From assembly GCA_019635795.1 (NCBI GenBank), contig JAHBYV010000001.1:1-64000 (forward strand): a stretch of 64,000 nt of DNA, read 5' to 3'. The position numbers and the translations under genes are program-made. This DNA is from Rhizobiaceae bacterium. GTDB taxonomy: Bacteria; Pseudomonadota; Alphaproteobacteria; Rhizobiales; Rhizobiaceae. This document shows, piece by piece, positions 9,413 through 19,014 of this stretch (positions are counted from its first letter, which is position 1; the number at the start of each line of letters is the position of its first letter). Below the pieces are notes generated by a model that saw nothing but the letters and a program-made list of their open reading frames with translations, had not been told where the DNA came from and searched no databases.

Positions 9413-10144
9413 GTGAGCCAGCCTCGCCGAGCAAAGGCGTCCGGCAGCGCAGAACTGGCGCTGGCGCTGGAGCAATGTACCGGTCACAGATTCGCCGATC
9501 CTGAAATGCTGCGCCGCGCACTTACTCATGCGAGCGCGCGCAATTCGGATGGGATCGATTATGAACGTTTCGAGTTTCTCGGCGATCGCGTGTTGGGTCT
9601 CATCATTGCTGATCTGCTGTTCAAATCCTATCCGAAAGCGCCGGAAGGAGAACTTTCCGTGCGCCTGAATGCATTGGTGAACGCTGAAACGCTGGCGGCT
9701 ATTGCGGAAGAGATAGGTCTGCCGGAGCTTGTTCGTGTCGGGCCGGAATTGCGCGGTGTCGCCGGCAAAAGGCGCACAAATCTGCGAGCTGATTCGCTGG
9801 AAGCGCTCATTGCCGCATTGTATCTGGACGGCGGTTTGGACGCGGCAAAAAGCTTTGTGCATCGGTATTGGCTCGAGCGGTCGCGCATGTTTGATCCCGG
9901 TCGCCGCGATCCCAAAACTGAATTGCAGGAATGGGCGCATCAGTCGGTGCAGGCCACACCGACCTATCACATTGATAGTAGGGAAGGCCCGGATCATGAT
10001 CCTGTTTTTACAGTAACGGTCAGCATTGCCGGGTTGGCGAGCGCGACGGGAAGTGGCAGGTCCAAGCGGGAAGCTGAGCAGGCTGCCGCGGAATTTGTCC
10101 TGCTGCGCGAAGGTGTTTGGAAAAGGGAAGGGGAGCCAAAATGA
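9413..10144 (+). CDS. rnc: Ribonuclease III
   Basis: Double-strand-specific endoribonuclease for rRNA and mRNA processing, 243 residues. It starts with GTG at 9413, four bases after the lepB stop. The catalytic domain has ERFEFLGDRVLGL (Glu54, Asp58) and ADSLEALIAALYLDGG (Asp127, Glu130); relatives usually have Gly where IAALYLD has its first Ala. A C-terminal double-stranded-RNA-binding domain covers roughly 165-237. Its stop overlaps the era ATG (ATGA), indicating translational coupling. Confidence 0.96.
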   Translation: MSQPRRAKASGSAELALALEQCTGHRFADPEMLRRALTHASARNSDGIDYERFEFLGDRVLGLIIADLLFKSYPKAPEGELSVRLNALVNAETLAAIAEEIGLPELVRVGPELRGVAGKRRTNLRADSLEALIAALYLDGGLDAAKSFVHRYWLERSRMFDPGRRDPKTELQEWAHQSVQATPTYHIDSREGPDHDPVFTVTVSIAGLASATGSGRSKREAEQAAAEFVLLREGVWKREGEPK

Positions 10145-11043
10145 GCGAACCATCGACACGCTCTGGCTTCGTTGCCATTATTGGCGCGCCCAATGCGGGC
10201 AAATCCACGCTGATCAATCAGTTGGTGGGCGCAAAAGTCTCCATTGTCACGCATAAGGTTCAGACCACCCGCGCGATTGTCCGCGGAATCGCAACGCATG
10301 CGAATGCGCAGATCGTGCTGGTTGACACTCCGGGCATTTTCAAGCCGCGCCGCCGGCTGGACCGGGCGATGGTGACAACCGCATGGGGTGGCGCAAAAGA
10401 CGCTGATATTGTGCTGGTGCTGATCGATGCTGAGCGCGGATTAAAAGACGATGCAATGCGTACTCTGGAAGGATTGGCCGAGGTGCGTCAGCCCAAGGTT
10501 CTGGTGCTGAACAAGGTGGACCGTACCAAGCGGGAAAACCTGCTGGCCCTTGCTGCCAAGGCAAACGAGGCAGCACAATTCGAGCGAACCTTCATGATCT
10601 CGGCATTGAACGGATCGGGATGCGCGGACCTGCTGGACTATCTGGCGCAAGCTCTCCCTGCCGGCCCATGGTATTATCCGGAAGATCAGATTTCCGACCT
10701 GCCGATGCGGCAATTGGCGGCTGAGATAACGCGCGAAAAACTATACCTGCGGCTGCATCAGGAATTGCCGTATTCTTCTCATATCGAAACCGAAAAATGG
10801 GAAGAATTGCCGAACGGCTCCGTACGGATCGAGCAAGTGATTTACGTGGAGCGCGACAGCCAGAAGAAGATCGTTCTTGGCGAGAAGGGCGCGACCATCA
10901 AGGCGATTGGAGCTTCCGCCCGCAAAGAGATTGGCGCGATTCTGGAGCAGCCTGTCCACCTGTTCCTGTTTGTGAAGGTGCGGGAAAACTGGGGCGACGA
11001 CCCGGAGCGCTATCGCGAAATGGGATTGGATTTCAGGGATTGA
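10141..11043 (+). CDS. era: GTPase Era
   Basis: Essential GTPase that binds the 3' end of 16S rRNA and assists 30S assembly. From the ATG at 10141, overlapping the rnc stop, it has 300 residues. The GTPase motifs are G1 GAPNAGKS (15-22), G3 DTPG, G4 NKVD and the SAL motif. The C-terminal KH domain shows VLGEKGATIKAIG. The rnc-era pairing is conserved widely in bacteria. Confidence 0.97.
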   Translation: MSEPSTRSGFVAIIGAPNAGKSTLINQLVGAKVSIVTHKVQTTRAIVRGIATHANAQIVLVDTPGIFKPRRRLDRAMVTTAWGGAKDADIVLVLIDAERGLKDDAMRTLEGLAEVRQPKVLVLNKVDRTKRENLLALAAKANEAAQFERTFMISALNGSGCADLLDYLAQALPAGPWYYPEDQISDLPMRQLAAEITREKLYLRLHQELPYSSHIETEKWEELPNGSVRIEQVIYVERDSQKKIVLGEKGATIKAIGASARKEIGAILEQPVHLFLFVKVRENWGDDPERYREMGLDFRD

Positions 11044-11115
11044 CGCTTGAGACCCGGCACTTGCCACTAAGCGAGTGATCTTGCAGCAATCGGACGCACA
11101 TGGTCCAACTTTGAT

Positions 11116-11850
11116 ATGGAATGGCGAGACGAAGGTATCATTCTTGGTGCCCGAAGGCACGGCGAGACGAGCGTCATCCTTGAGGTTATGACGCGCGGCC
11201 ACGGTCGCCATATGGGCATTGTCAAAGGTGGACGCTCTCGCAGGCAACAACCGCTGTTGCAATCCGGTAATCGGGTTGAGTTGGTCTGGCGTGCACGGCT
11301 GGATGAACATCTGGGAACATTTCAGGTCGAGCCGCTGGTGTTGAACGCTGCAAGGCTCATGGACAGCGCAGTCGCAATCTTCGGGCTGCAAACGGCTGCG
11401 GCCCACCTTCGCTTGCTGCCCGAGCGCGATCCGCACGCGGGTTTGTTCGAGACGCTTGGCGTGGTGCTTGAGCATCTTGACCAGCCGCAAGTTGCGGCCA
11501 TGCTCATTGCTCGGTTCGAGCTTATGGTGCTGGAAGAACTTGGCTTTGGTCTTGATCTGGAGGAATGTGCCGTCACCGGTCAGCGCGAACAGCTTGTCTA
11601 TGTCTCGCCCAAATCAGGCCGCGCAGTGTCGGCCGAAGCCGGAGCGCCCTGGCATGAGAAACTCTTTCCCTTGCCAGCCTTTTTACGCCCGAATGCGCGT
11701 GAAACGGCTGATATGCTCACGCTTGAATCTGCGTTCCGAATGACGTCACACTTCTTTGCCCGCCATGTTTACGAACCGAGGGGCATAGGTGTTCCGGAAT
11801 CTCGCGCGTCGTTTCTCGCTGCGGTACGTCGCGCTATTCAGCAGGAATAA
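11116..11850 (+). CDS. recO: DNA repair protein RecO
   Basis: Recombination mediator of the RecFOR pathway that helps load RecA on SSB-coated gaps. The 244-residue protein has the N-terminal OB-fold pattern (GIILGARRHGETSVILEVMT, then HGRHMGIVKGGRSRR) and a mostly helical C-terminal part. The zinc-type cysteine cluster seen in some RecO proteins is not evident: CAVTGQ is the only Cys-containing spot. It is the last gene of the rsh-to-recO run, and its last 17 bases overlap the convergent MFS gene. Confidence 0.93.
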   Translation: MEWRDEGIILGARRHGETSVILEVMTRGHGRHMGIVKGGRSRRQQPLLQSGNRVELVWRARLDEHLGTFQVEPLVLNAARLMDSAVAIFGLQTAAAHLRLLPERDPHAGLFETLGVVLEHLDQPQVAAMLIARFELMVLEELGFGLDLEECAVTGQREQLVYVSPKSGRAVSAEAGAPWHEKLFPLPAFLRPNARETADMLTLESAFRMTSHFFARHVYEPRGIGVPESRASFLAAVRRAIQQE

Positions 11851-13069
11851 GTGCAGGGCGTGGCGCGGGAGCTTCCTTGATAGGCCAGTGAACGATGGCG
11901 GCGAATACGCCGAGTGCGACGCCGAGCCACCAAACTGGATTATACGTTCCGAAATGGTCGTAGAGATATCCGCCAAGCCAGACGCCGAGAAACGAGCCAA
12001 TCTGGTGGGACAGGAAAACGACGCCGCCCAGCATTCCCAAATGCCGCGTACCGAACATGATTGCGACAAGGCTGTTTGTAGGCGGCACAGTTGAGAGCCA
12101 AAGCAGTCCCATCACAATGGCGAAAGTAACGACTGTGAAGGGCGTCTGCGGCAGCAGCAGAAACGCAGTGACCACAACTGAACGCGCAAGATAGATGAAA
12201 GCGAGGAAATAGGGCTTGGAGTAACGCTGGCCGATGAAGCCTGCTGCAAGCGAACCAATAATGTTGAAAAAACCGATCATGGACATCGCGATCACGGCAT
12301 AGGTCGCATCAATGCCAATATCCCGTAGGTAGGGCGGGAAGTGGACCGTGATGAATGCCACCTGAAAGCCGCACACAAAGAAGCCAACTGTCAGCAAAAC
12401 GTATGACCGATGGCCGAAAGCCTCTTTGAGCGCTTGGGCAACTGTTTGTTCAAATTCGGCCCGAGCGGCTGACCCGGACCGCGAGTTTCCTGCCAAAGGT
12501 ATGGCTAGAACTGGAATGATGAGCATCAACAGGCTCATCATGACCAGAGAATCCTGCCACCCGTAATTGGTAATGAGAGATTGGCTGATAGGCGCGAACA
12601 GGAACATACCTGCCGAACCCGCAGCGGTGCCGAGGCCAAATACAAAGCTGCGGCGCTCTGCAGATACATTGCGCGCAAAGGCTGATAGCACCACGCTGAA
12701 GGAACCTGCTGCCACGCCGAGGCCAACAAGAACACCACCGCTCAGATAGAGCATGCTGGCACTTTCCGCGACGGTCATCAGATAAAGGCCGAGCGAATAG
12801 AGTATTCCGCTCATCAGCAGCACACGCCACGTACCGAACTTGTCTGCCAGGGCGCCGAACAATGGCTGTCCGATGCCCCAGAACAGATTCTGGATTGCCA
12901 TTGCCAATCCGAATGTCGTGCGGTCCCACCCACGATCACCCAGCATTGGAAGCTGGAAGAAACCCATGGCGGAGCGCGGCCCGAATGTCAGAGCCGCAAT
13001 AAGACATCCACAAATGATTATGAGCCATGGCAAACTGCTGTGGCGGGAAGCTGCAACCTGCGTGCTCAT
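11834..13069 (-). CDS. Major facilitator superfamily transporter
   Basis: A 411-residue inner-membrane carrier with about 12 hydrophobic segments. The loop after segment 2 has the MFS-like GALADKFGTWRVL. The overall pattern (FFQLPMLGDRGWDRTTFGLA, FVFGLGTAAGS) resembles the oxalate/formate- or monocarboxylate-type MFS group, but the substrate cannot be assigned. The ATG at 13069 has GGAG at good spacing; an upstream in-frame start would add 26 non-hydrophobic residues. The 3' end overlaps recO by 17 bases (convergent). Confidence 0.88.
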   Translation of the reverse strand: MSTQVAASRHSSLPWLIIICGCLIAALTFGPRSAMGFFQLPMLGDRGWDRTTFGLAMAIQNLFWGIGQPLFGALADKFGTWRVLLMSGILYSLGLYLMTVAESASMLYLSGGVLVGLGVAAGSFSVVLSAFARNVSAERRSFVFGLGTAAGSAGMFLFAPISQSLITNYGWQDSLVMMSLLMLIIPVLAIPLAGNSRSGSAARAEFEQTVAQALKEAFGHRSYVLLTVGFFVCGFQVAFITVHFPPYLRDIGIDATYAVIAMSMIGFFNIIGSLAAGFIGQRYSKPYFLAFIYLARSVVVTAFLLLPQTPFTVVTFAIVMGLLWLSTVPPTNSLVAIMFGTRHLGMLGGVVFLSHQIGSFLGVWLGGYLYDHFGTYNPVWWLGVALGVFAAIVHWPIKEAPAPRPALIPAE

Positions 13070-13165
13070 TTGGAAGTCTCCATTTGACAACGCTGATAGA
13101 CCAGTTCGCTGACCAAGGAAAATCAATTGATCAAACGGATCGTTCAATCGCGTTGATGGATCGGC

Positions 13166-13771
13166 CTATCTCAGGCGATCCAACTCGGCATACCTGTCCA
13201 GAAAATGACGTTCCACTGCGGTCGTTGAAAGCGGCGAAATATCGAACTGTGACAGATCAATATTTCGCGGCCTGCCAAAGAACTGATTGGCTTCCGTCAC
13301 GGTAAAACCAGCCAGTTGCGTTGCTTCAATATAGGCTGCCACATGATCTGCGCGTTTGATTGCCGTCTTGAGATTTGCGGGACATTCCGCAGGAAGAGAA
13401 AAGCGCAGGTGAATTGCCCTTTGAAGGCGTGATTCCACCTCCTTGTAGCCACCGCCAACCACCGCCTTGAACGGCGAAATCATGTCGCCGATCACATATT
13501 CGGGTGCATCGTGCAAAAGCGCTGCCAAACGCCGTTCGGCGGAAGCTTCGGGCGTGAATTCATTGAATATCTTCTCGACGAGCAGGGAGTGTTGCGCGAC
13601 CGAATAGGCGTGGACCCCTTTCGTCTGCCCGTTCCATCTCGCTACCCGCGCCAATCCATGCGCGATGTCGGTAATTTCAACGTCAAGCGGCGAAGGGTCG
13701 AGCAGGTCAAGCCGCCTGCCCGAGAGCATTCGCTGCCAGGCCCGGGCAGGGGCCCCGATGCGGTCGGCCAT
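13166..13771 (-). CDS. HD-domain phosphohydrolase (YfbR-like)
   Basis: A 201-residue HD-family enzyme with His61 in VAQHSLLV and the HD pair His87-Asp88 in LLHDAPEYVIGDMISPFK, a layout shared with YfbR-type 5'-nucleotidases and related phosphohydrolases. The substrate is unproven. Its ATG overlaps the stop of the upstream ygfZ-like gene (ATGA on the minus strand), so the two are translationally coupled. The MFS gene lies 96 bp downstream and may have its own promoter. Confidence 0.85.
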   Translation of the reverse strand: MADRIGAPARAWQRMLSGRRLDLLDPSPLDVEITDIAHGLARVARWNGQTKGVHAYSVAQHSLLVEKIFNEFTPEASAERRLAALLHDAPEYVIGDMISPFKAVVGGGYKEVESRLQRAIHLRFSLPAECPANLKTAIKRADHVAAYIEATQLAGFTVTEANQFFGRPRNIDLSQFDISPLSTTAVERHFLDRYAELDRLR

Positions 13772-14625
13772 CAGCTTTCCTCCGCACCCGGTTCGGGGAA
13801 GCTGAAGCGCGCCCAGGCTGGTATTGCCAATTTCAACTCCGTGCCTTCTGCGAGCAGCGGAACGCCTGCATCCATCGCCGCCTTGACGCGGTCGATGCGG
13901 GCAATCGCCAAACCTTTCGTCCCGACTGTTGTGCCAAGCCTGCCAACAGGCTTTCCGTCAGCGAAAATTTCCGCCTGTGGATTCAAGGGTTGCGCTGATT
14001 CTGCGAGCAACACACGGCGACGAGCTGTTCCACGATGCTGCATCCTCGAAACGACTTCCTGCCCGATATAGCAGCCCTTGCGAAATCCGACGCCATCAAG
14101 CTGATCCAGCAGCACGTCATGCGGAAAGGCATCACCAAGCTCGTAATCGCTCCCGCTTTCTGCAACTCCGTTTTCGACACGCAGAAGGTTCCATTCTTCA
14201 CGCGAGGCGGTTGCAGCGGCTTCCCTTCCATAGTCACGAAACACATCAAGGGTACGAAACCGACTATCGCTTACCAGCGTTGAATCAGTTTGTGAGGAAC
14301 CGGAATCAGTTTCCGACCAGATTAATGCAACGGGCTGATTCTGTAAGGTAATATCGGCCTTTGCCCGTAACCGGTAAAATGTGAGTCGCTTGGCGAAATC
14401 AGAGGCGATGTCTGTTCGGCACTCCAGCAGGAAGCCATCTTCGCCTCGACGGGAGATCAAAAAATCGAATTGAATTTTTCCCTGCGGGGTTAGCAGTGCG
14501 CCCGGCACAGCTATCCCTTTTGGAAGTTTGTCGAGATCCGTTGTCAGCACATTTTGCAGGAAATGTTCCGCATCGGGTCCGGCAACGGAAATGAGAGCAC
14601 GGTCTTCAAGAATGACAACAGGCAT
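13771..14625 (-). CDS. ygfZ: Folate-binding Fe-S cluster assembly factor YgfZ/CAF17
   Basis: Tetrahydrofolate-dependent factor that helps maintain certain [4Fe-4S] enzymes. The signature KGCYIGQE is at 183-190. From the ATG at 14625 the protein is 284 residues and begins directly with the conserved first strand; the long open frame upstream to 14913 runs across the divergent promoter and pyrC and looks spurious. No strong RBS is visible. The gene is divergent from pyrC (72 bp apart) and coupled to the HD gene. Confidence 0.93.
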   Translation of the reverse strand: MPVVILEDRALISVAGPDAEHFLQNVLTTDLDKLPKGIAVPGALLTPQGKIQFDFLISRRGEDGFLLECRTDIASDFAKRLTFYRLRAKADITLQNQPVALIWSETDSGSSQTDSTLVSDSRFRTLDVFRDYGREAAATASREEWNLLRVENGVAESGSDYELGDAFPHDVLLDQLDGVGFRKGCYIGQEVVSRMQHRGTARRRVLLAESAQPLNPQAEIFADGKPVGRLGTTVGTKGLAIARIDRVKAAMDAGVPLLAEGTELKLAIPAWARFSFPEPGAEES

Positions 14626-14697
14626 TGCGAACTTCTTGCAATTGAATCGCTCCTTACGTAAGCCGCAGCGACTTGACGGGCAAGGCAGGAGATTGGA

Positions 14698-16029
14698 ATG
14701 GCCGAAACCTACGACATGATCCTGACAGGCGCTGTGGTGGTGAACCATGACGGCGTTGGTGCGCGTGACATAGGCGTCAAGGATGGCAGGATCGCGCAAC
14801 TGGGCGATTTGTCGAGGGCTTCTGCGTCGCAAATCATCGATTGCGCCGGACTTCATATCCTGCCGGGCGTGGTTGACAGTCAGGTCCATTTTCGCGAGCC
14901 GGGCCTCGAACACAAAGAAGATTTGGAAACAGGGTCACGCGCTGCCGTTCTGGGCGGCGTTACAGCCGTTTTCGAGATGCCGAACACCAAGCCTCTGACC
15001 ACCAGTGAGGAAGCGCTGGCAGACAAGGTGCAAAGGGCGACTGGCCGTATGCATTGTGACTTTGCGTTCTGGGTAGGCGGAACCCGCGACAACGCCAATG
15101 ATGTTGCTGAACTGGAACGCCTGCCGGGCGCGGCGGGCATCAAGGTGTTCATGGGTTCATCGACTGGTGATCTACTGGTGGAGGATGATGAAGGCGTTTA
15201 TTCGATTCTCAAGAATGTACGTCGCCGCGCCGCTTTCCATTCAGAGGATGAATTTCGTCTCCGTGAGCGACTGGGCGAACGCATTGCCGGCGATCCCGCA
15301 TCGCATCCGGTGTGGCGCGACGAGGTTGCAGCGCTGCAATGCACGCAAAGATTGGTGTCAGTAGCGCGCCGCGCGCGTGCACGAATCCACGTGCTACACA
15401 TTTCAACTGCAGAAGAAATTGAATTTCTGCGTGAGCACAAGGACATTGCCACCTGCGAGGCTACCCCGCACCATCTGACGCTTTCAGCCGACGATTATGC
15501 GCGTCTTGGTACGCTGATCCAGATGAATCCACCGGTGCGCGCCGCGCGGCATCGCGATGGCATCTGGTGCGGTGTGGAACAGGGCATTGTCGATGTGCTC
15601 GGCTCAGACCACGCACCGCATACGCTGGAAGAAAAGGCGAAGCCCTATCCGGACTCGCCTTCGGGCATGACGGGCGTTCAAACGCTAGTTCCGACCATGT
15701 TGGACCATGTGAATGCCGGTCGGCTTTCGCTTGAACGACTGGTGGACCTGACAAGCCACGGCCCGAACAGAATATTCGGCATGGCGCGCAAGGGTCGAAT
15801 TGCTGCGGGTTATGATGCTGATTTCACGGTTGTTGATTTGAAGCGCCGCGTGACAATAACCAACGAGCAGGCAGGCTCGCGCGCTGGCTGGACGCCCTAT
15901 CACGGTAAACAGGTCACAGGTTGGCCCGTCGGCACCATCATTCGCGGCCAACGGGTCATGTGGGAAGGCGAGATTGTGAAGCCGGGGCAGGGCAAGCCCG
16001 TTGAATTCGAGGAAGCCCTGCGCGCCTGA
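14698..16029 (+). CDS. pyrC: Dihydroorotase, class I
   Basis: Zinc amidohydrolase that cyclises carbamoyl-aspartate to dihydroorotate, 443 residues. Metal and catalytic positions are visible: Lys149 (carboxylated, GIKVFMGSSTGD), His181 (FHSEDE), His234 (HVLHIST) and Asp303 (GSDHAPH). The usual DxHxH reads DSQVH (60-64), with Gln in place of the first His, a form I recall in rhizobial homologues. The RBS GGCAGGAG precedes the ATG. Its stop abuts, base to base, the stop of the next, convergent gene. Confidence 0.93.
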   Translation: MAETYDMILTGAVVVNHDGVGARDIGVKDGRIAQLGDLSRASASQIIDCAGLHILPGVVDSQVHFREPGLEHKEDLETGSRAAVLGGVTAVFEMPNTKPLTTSEEALADKVQRATGRMHCDFAFWVGGTRDNANDVAELERLPGAAGIKVFMGSSTGDLLVEDDEGVYSILKNVRRRAAFHSEDEFRLRERLGERIAGDPASHPVWRDEVAALQCTQRLVSVARRARARIHVLHISTAEEIEFLREHKDIATCEATPHHLTLSADDYARLGTLIQMNPPVRAARHRDGIWCGVEQGIVDVLGSDHAPHTLEEKAKPYPDSPSGMTGVQTLVPTMLDHVNAGRLSLERLVDLTSHGPNRIFGMARKGRIAAGYDADFTVVDLKRRVTITNEQAGSRAGWTPYHGKQVTGWPVGTIIRGQRVMWEGEIVKPGQGKPVEFEEALRA

Positions 16030-16797
16030 TTATTCGCCAGCGACGAAAAACGCCCAATGTCCGTCCGGCGTAATTCCAAGCCGGAAGAAGATGTAATTAC
16101 CGAAATTCTGCATCTCGTCGAAATCGCTGGCGGTGACGATCTTGTATATTTCGACCTTTTGTGCCGGTGTCAGCTTTTCCAACGGATATGCAAAGAAGTA
16201 GGGCCACACGTAAAGTTCTTCCGGCGTGCCCTTATCCAGATGGACGTAGCCGGCAGACAAAACCTCTTCCATGATGGCAAGAATTTCTTCGCCAGCCGGA
16301 TCACCCGACTGTCCCTTGAGGAAAGCGATAGGGTCGCCGTTAATGTCCGCCAGAGAAAGCTGCGTTGCAGCATCACCTTGACCCAGCAGCGGGCGAAGCT
16401 TCTCAACCTCACCAGTCTTGGCAGCGTCCAGCAGAAGTTGGCGCATACGGCGCACAGGTTCCGGCAATTGCTGAACGTCGTAAAATACTTCGGGAAGCGG
16501 CGCGTTCGGATCGACATCCGGCCGCGCAAGTGAGTTTTCATCGGGTTCGCTTGCCGGCTCATTGCCGTCAGCAGGCGCGCTGGTGTCGGGTTCTGCTGGT
16601 TGCTGGTCCGAATTGGAATCAGGCGCGACCTGCGGCTGCTCTTCGCCAGTCGGCGGCAAGTCTTCTCGCTGAATCTCGCTCAGTGCCCATGCCGGTGAGG
16701 CGACGCAAAGCTGCCCCATAAAAAGCATGGCACCGGACAGGGCAAGAATAAGACTGCTTCTATGAAAATACGCGTTCAAACCAGATTCCAATGCCAT
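16030..16797 (-). CDS. Secreted hypothetical protein with acidic linker
   Basis: From the ATG at 16797 the product is 255 residues. It has a clear signal peptide (hydrophobic core SLILALSGAMLFMG, probable cleavage after SPAWA near residue 38), then a Pro/Glu/Asp-rich linker to about residue 100, then a folded domain rich in aromatic residues (VWPYFFAYPLEKLTP, GNYIFFRLGITPDGHWAFF). It is therefore periplasmic or envelope-located. The pattern resembles uncharacterised conserved proteins of Rhizobiales; no function is assignable. An 85-residue gene lies 13 bp upstream, possibly in the same transcript. Confidence 0.75.
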   Translation of the reverse strand: MALESGLNAYFHRSSLILALSGAMLFMGQLCVASPAWALSEIQREDLPPTGEEQPQVAPDSNSDQQPAEPDTSAPADGNEPASEPDENSLARPDVDPNAPLPEVFYDVQQLPEPVRRMRQLLLDAAKTGEVEKLRPLLGQGDAATQLSLADINGDPIAFLKGQSGDPAGEEILAIMEEVLSAGYVHLDKGTPEELYVWPYFFAYPLEKLTPAQKVEIYKIVTASDFDEMQNFGNYIFFRLGITPDGHWAFFVAGE

Positions 16798-16810
16798 GAT
16801 CGATCGGCGA

Positions 16811-17068
16811 TTAGTGCCGCGTGGTACGAGATTCGAATTCGCCTGCAACCACTTTGCCACGCATTTTATCCAGCATAGCAAGCGTCGCGCTTTCGCCATT
16901 GGTGCGAAGCAATTCGCCCAGCGCCTTTTCAAGCGCGGCTTCAGCCATGATTTCGGTTTCGACGCCCGCAGACACGCATTCAGCCCAGGCTTCAGCGTGT
17001 GTTTCCTCTGCGGTCAGCCACATTTCTTCGCGCACGAGTGCTTCGATATCGTTGCCGCTGTGTGCCAT
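16811..17068 (-). CDS. Small acidic hypothetical protein (85 aa)
   Basis: The start at 17068 is preferred because GGGTGGG precedes this ATG; an upstream ATG at 17107 lacks an RBS. The product is acidic and strongly helical by composition (EALVREEMW, TAEETHAEAWAECV, EAALEKALGELL), with no signal peptide or membrane segment. I do not recognise a characterised family. It lies 13 bp upstream of the secreted-protein gene and 144 bp downstream of panC. Confidence 0.6.
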   Translation of the reverse strand: MAHSGNDIEALVREEMWLTAEETHAEAWAECVSAGVETEIMAEAALEKALGELLRTNGESATLAMLDKMRGKVVAGEFESRTTRH

Positions 17069-17212
17069 CACTACCCACCCCTTCGCAAGTGATACAGTCT
17101 CGCCCATATGGAAACTGTTCCAACTTGAACTGTCTATTTAAGCTCCCATTAACAGCCTAGCACGACTAACCGTGGCAAGTCTGTGACGGTTGCCAGAAAA
17201 GTTAATGACAAC

Positions 17213-18082
17213 TTAAAATGTCAATTCCTTGCTTGCGACAGCAACTTCCACATTGTCAATGAGTCTTGTCTGTCCCAGCCAGGCTGCGACAAGCAGCCGG
17301 CCTTCCCGGTCTGGAATCGAAAGTGGCAATAGGTCTGATTCCGTCCTGTATTCAAGATACTCCACAGATTGAAACCCTGCAGCCAGAATGTCTGATCGTG
17401 CTGTATCCAGCGCTGATTGCACGCCAGAGCCGCCCGTGATTCTTTCTGCCGTGGACGAGAGAATTTCATATAGGCGAGGGGCAAGGGCGCGCTCTTGCGC
17501 CGTGAGCCGGACGTTGCGCGACGACAGAGCCAGACCATCGGATTCGCGCACAGTAGGGCATCCGATTATTTCAATGGGAATGTCCAGATCGCGCGCCATG
17601 CGGCGAACAACATGTAGCTGCTGAAAGTCTTTCTCTCCAAAAAGAGCCAGATCCGCGCCGGTCTGCAAAAAAAGCTTGGCGACAACTGTAGCCACCCCAT
17701 CGAAATGACCGGGGCGAAAAGCGCCGCAAAGGCCTTCGCTAACTCCCGTAACAGATACGTTTGAAGAGAATCCATCAGGATAAATCTCTGAAGCATCCGG
17801 CGCGTAGAGCATGTGAACTCCGAGCGGGGCGAGCTTGGCCGCATCGCTTAACTCGGTGCGGGGATAGGCTGCGAGGTCGGCTGCGCTGTTGAACTGTTTG
17901 GGGTTCACGAACAGCGTCACAATCACACGATCCGCTTTCTCGAAAGCTGCGCGAACAAGGCTGAGGTGCCCTTCATGCAATGCGCCCATCGTTGGCACGA
18001 CCGCGACCTTCGCATGATGGCTGCGCCAGTTTGCGACGGTTACGCGAAGCTCTTTCAATGTGCGGACAATCGGGACGCTCAT
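17213..18082 (-). CDS. panC: Pantothenate synthetase
   Basis: Joins pantoate and beta-alanine with ATP to make pantothenate. The 289-residue protein has the HIGH-type [14 protein letters not shown] near residue 30, the pantoate/ATP-site FVNPKQF, and [14 protein letters not shown] and LSSRNVRL further on. The ATG overlaps the panB stop by four bases, so synthesis is coupled. No panD is seen nearby. Confidence 0.97.
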   Translation of the reverse strand: MSVPIVRTLKELRVTVANWRSHHAKVAVVPTMGALHEGHLSLVRAAFEKADRVIVTLFVNPKQFNSAADLAAYPRTELSDAAKLAPLGVHMLYAPDASEIYPDGFSSNVSVTGVSEGLCGAFRPGHFDGVATVVAKLFLQTGADLALFGEKDFQQLHVVRRMARDLDIPIEIIGCPTVRESDGLALSSRNVRLTAQERALAPRLYEILSSTAERITGGSGVQSALDTARSDILAAGFQSVEYLEYRTESDLLPLSIPDREGRLLVAAWLGQTRLIDNVEVAVASKELTF

Positions 18083-18924
18083 GAGGAAGGCTCCCGAACC
18101 TGCTTTGGCATCGCATCGCCAAAAACGTGTTCCTGTCCGGGGAAAGAGCGGTTACGCACTTCCCGCGCGTAGGCAGCCACGGCTTCATCAGCCATTTCAC
18201 CCAGCTCGGCGTAGCGTTTCACGAATTTCGGACGGAACGCGTCAAACATTCCAAGCATGTCGTCCACAACGAGAATCTGACCGTCACACGCAGCCGAAGC
18301 TCCAATGCCGATGGTCGGAATGCTCACTTGTTCTGTGATCTGCCGCCCGAGCGTATCCGGCACTTTTTCCAGCACCACTGAAAATGCGCCGGCATCGGCA
18401 ACTGCCTGTGCATCGAGCAGCACACGTTTTCCGTCCTCGCCGCGTCCCTGCACAACATAGCCGCCGAAGGCATTAACCGCCTGTGGCGTGAGGCCCACAT
18501 GAGCCATGACGGGTATTCCGCGCGCGACCAGAAACCGGATAGTTTCGGCCATGGACTGGCCGCCTTCCAGCTTCACCGCGCCGCAGCCAGTCTCGCGCAT
18601 CACACGCGATGCATTGCGAAACGCTTGCTGCGGGCTTTCCTCATAGGAACCGAAAGGCATATCAACGACCATCAGTGACCGCTCCAGGCCGCGGCGTACC
18701 GCCTGCCCGTGCAGGATCATCATGTCGAGTGTAACGCCCAGTGTGGATTCGAGACCGTGAACCACCATGCCGACACTGTCACCAACCAGCACGATGTCAC
18801 AATGCCTGTCAGCAATGCGTGCCATCGGCGTCGAATATGCGGTCAGGCAAACCAGCGGATTGCCGCCTTTCGAACTGGCCACCTGAGGTGGCGTCAAAGC
18901 TATCTGTTTTCCCGTGGCGCTCAC
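18079..18924 (-). CDS. panB: 3-methyl-2-oxobutanoate hydroxymethyltransferase
   Basis: Transfers a hydroxymethyl group from methylene-THF to ketoisovalerate, the first step of pantothenate synthesis. Family signatures are [40 protein letters not shown] and [15 protein letters not shown] at 18924 with a strong GGGAGGGAG eight bases upstream fits the family N-terminus (SATGKQ…LTPP) better than the ATG at 18963. This gives 281 residues. It is coupled to panC. Confidence 0.95.
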   Translation of the reverse strand: MSATGKQIALTPPQVASSKGGNPLVCLTAYSTPMARIADRHCDIVLVGDSVGMVVHGLESTLGVTLDMMILHGQAVRRGLERSLMVVDMPFGSYEESPQQAFRNASRVMRETGCGAVKLEGGQSMAETIRFLVARGIPVMAHVGLTPQAVNAFGGYVVQGRGEDGKRVLLDAQAVADAGAFSVVLEKVPDTLGRQITEQVSIPTIGIGASAACDGQILVVDDMLGMFDAFRPKFVKRYAELGEMADEAVAAYAREVRNRSFPGQEHVFGDAMPKQVREPSS

Positions 18925-19014
18925 TTGCAAACTCCCTCCCCACGAACTGCGCATTTCGCACATTTCTTTCGCACATGCGAATGGTGCAGTGCAAATAATC
19001 GGGGAGAATTATGC

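Noticed and set aside
10741..11490. Open frame of 249 codons on the minus strand across era/recO
   Set aside because: It is antisense to two clear genes, has no family pattern, and is typical of shadow frames in GC-rich DNA.
13115..13150. Imperfect palindrome ahead of the MFS gene as a regulator operator
   Set aside because: The arms match only partly and no regulator gene is adjacent.
13511..14071. Plus-strand frame of 186 codons over the HD and ygfZ genes
   Set aside because: Antisense to two coupled genes with intact motifs.
14626..14913. N-terminal extension of the ygfZ frame
   Set aside because: It crosses the divergent promoter and the pyrC 5' end; the conserved protein starts at 14625.
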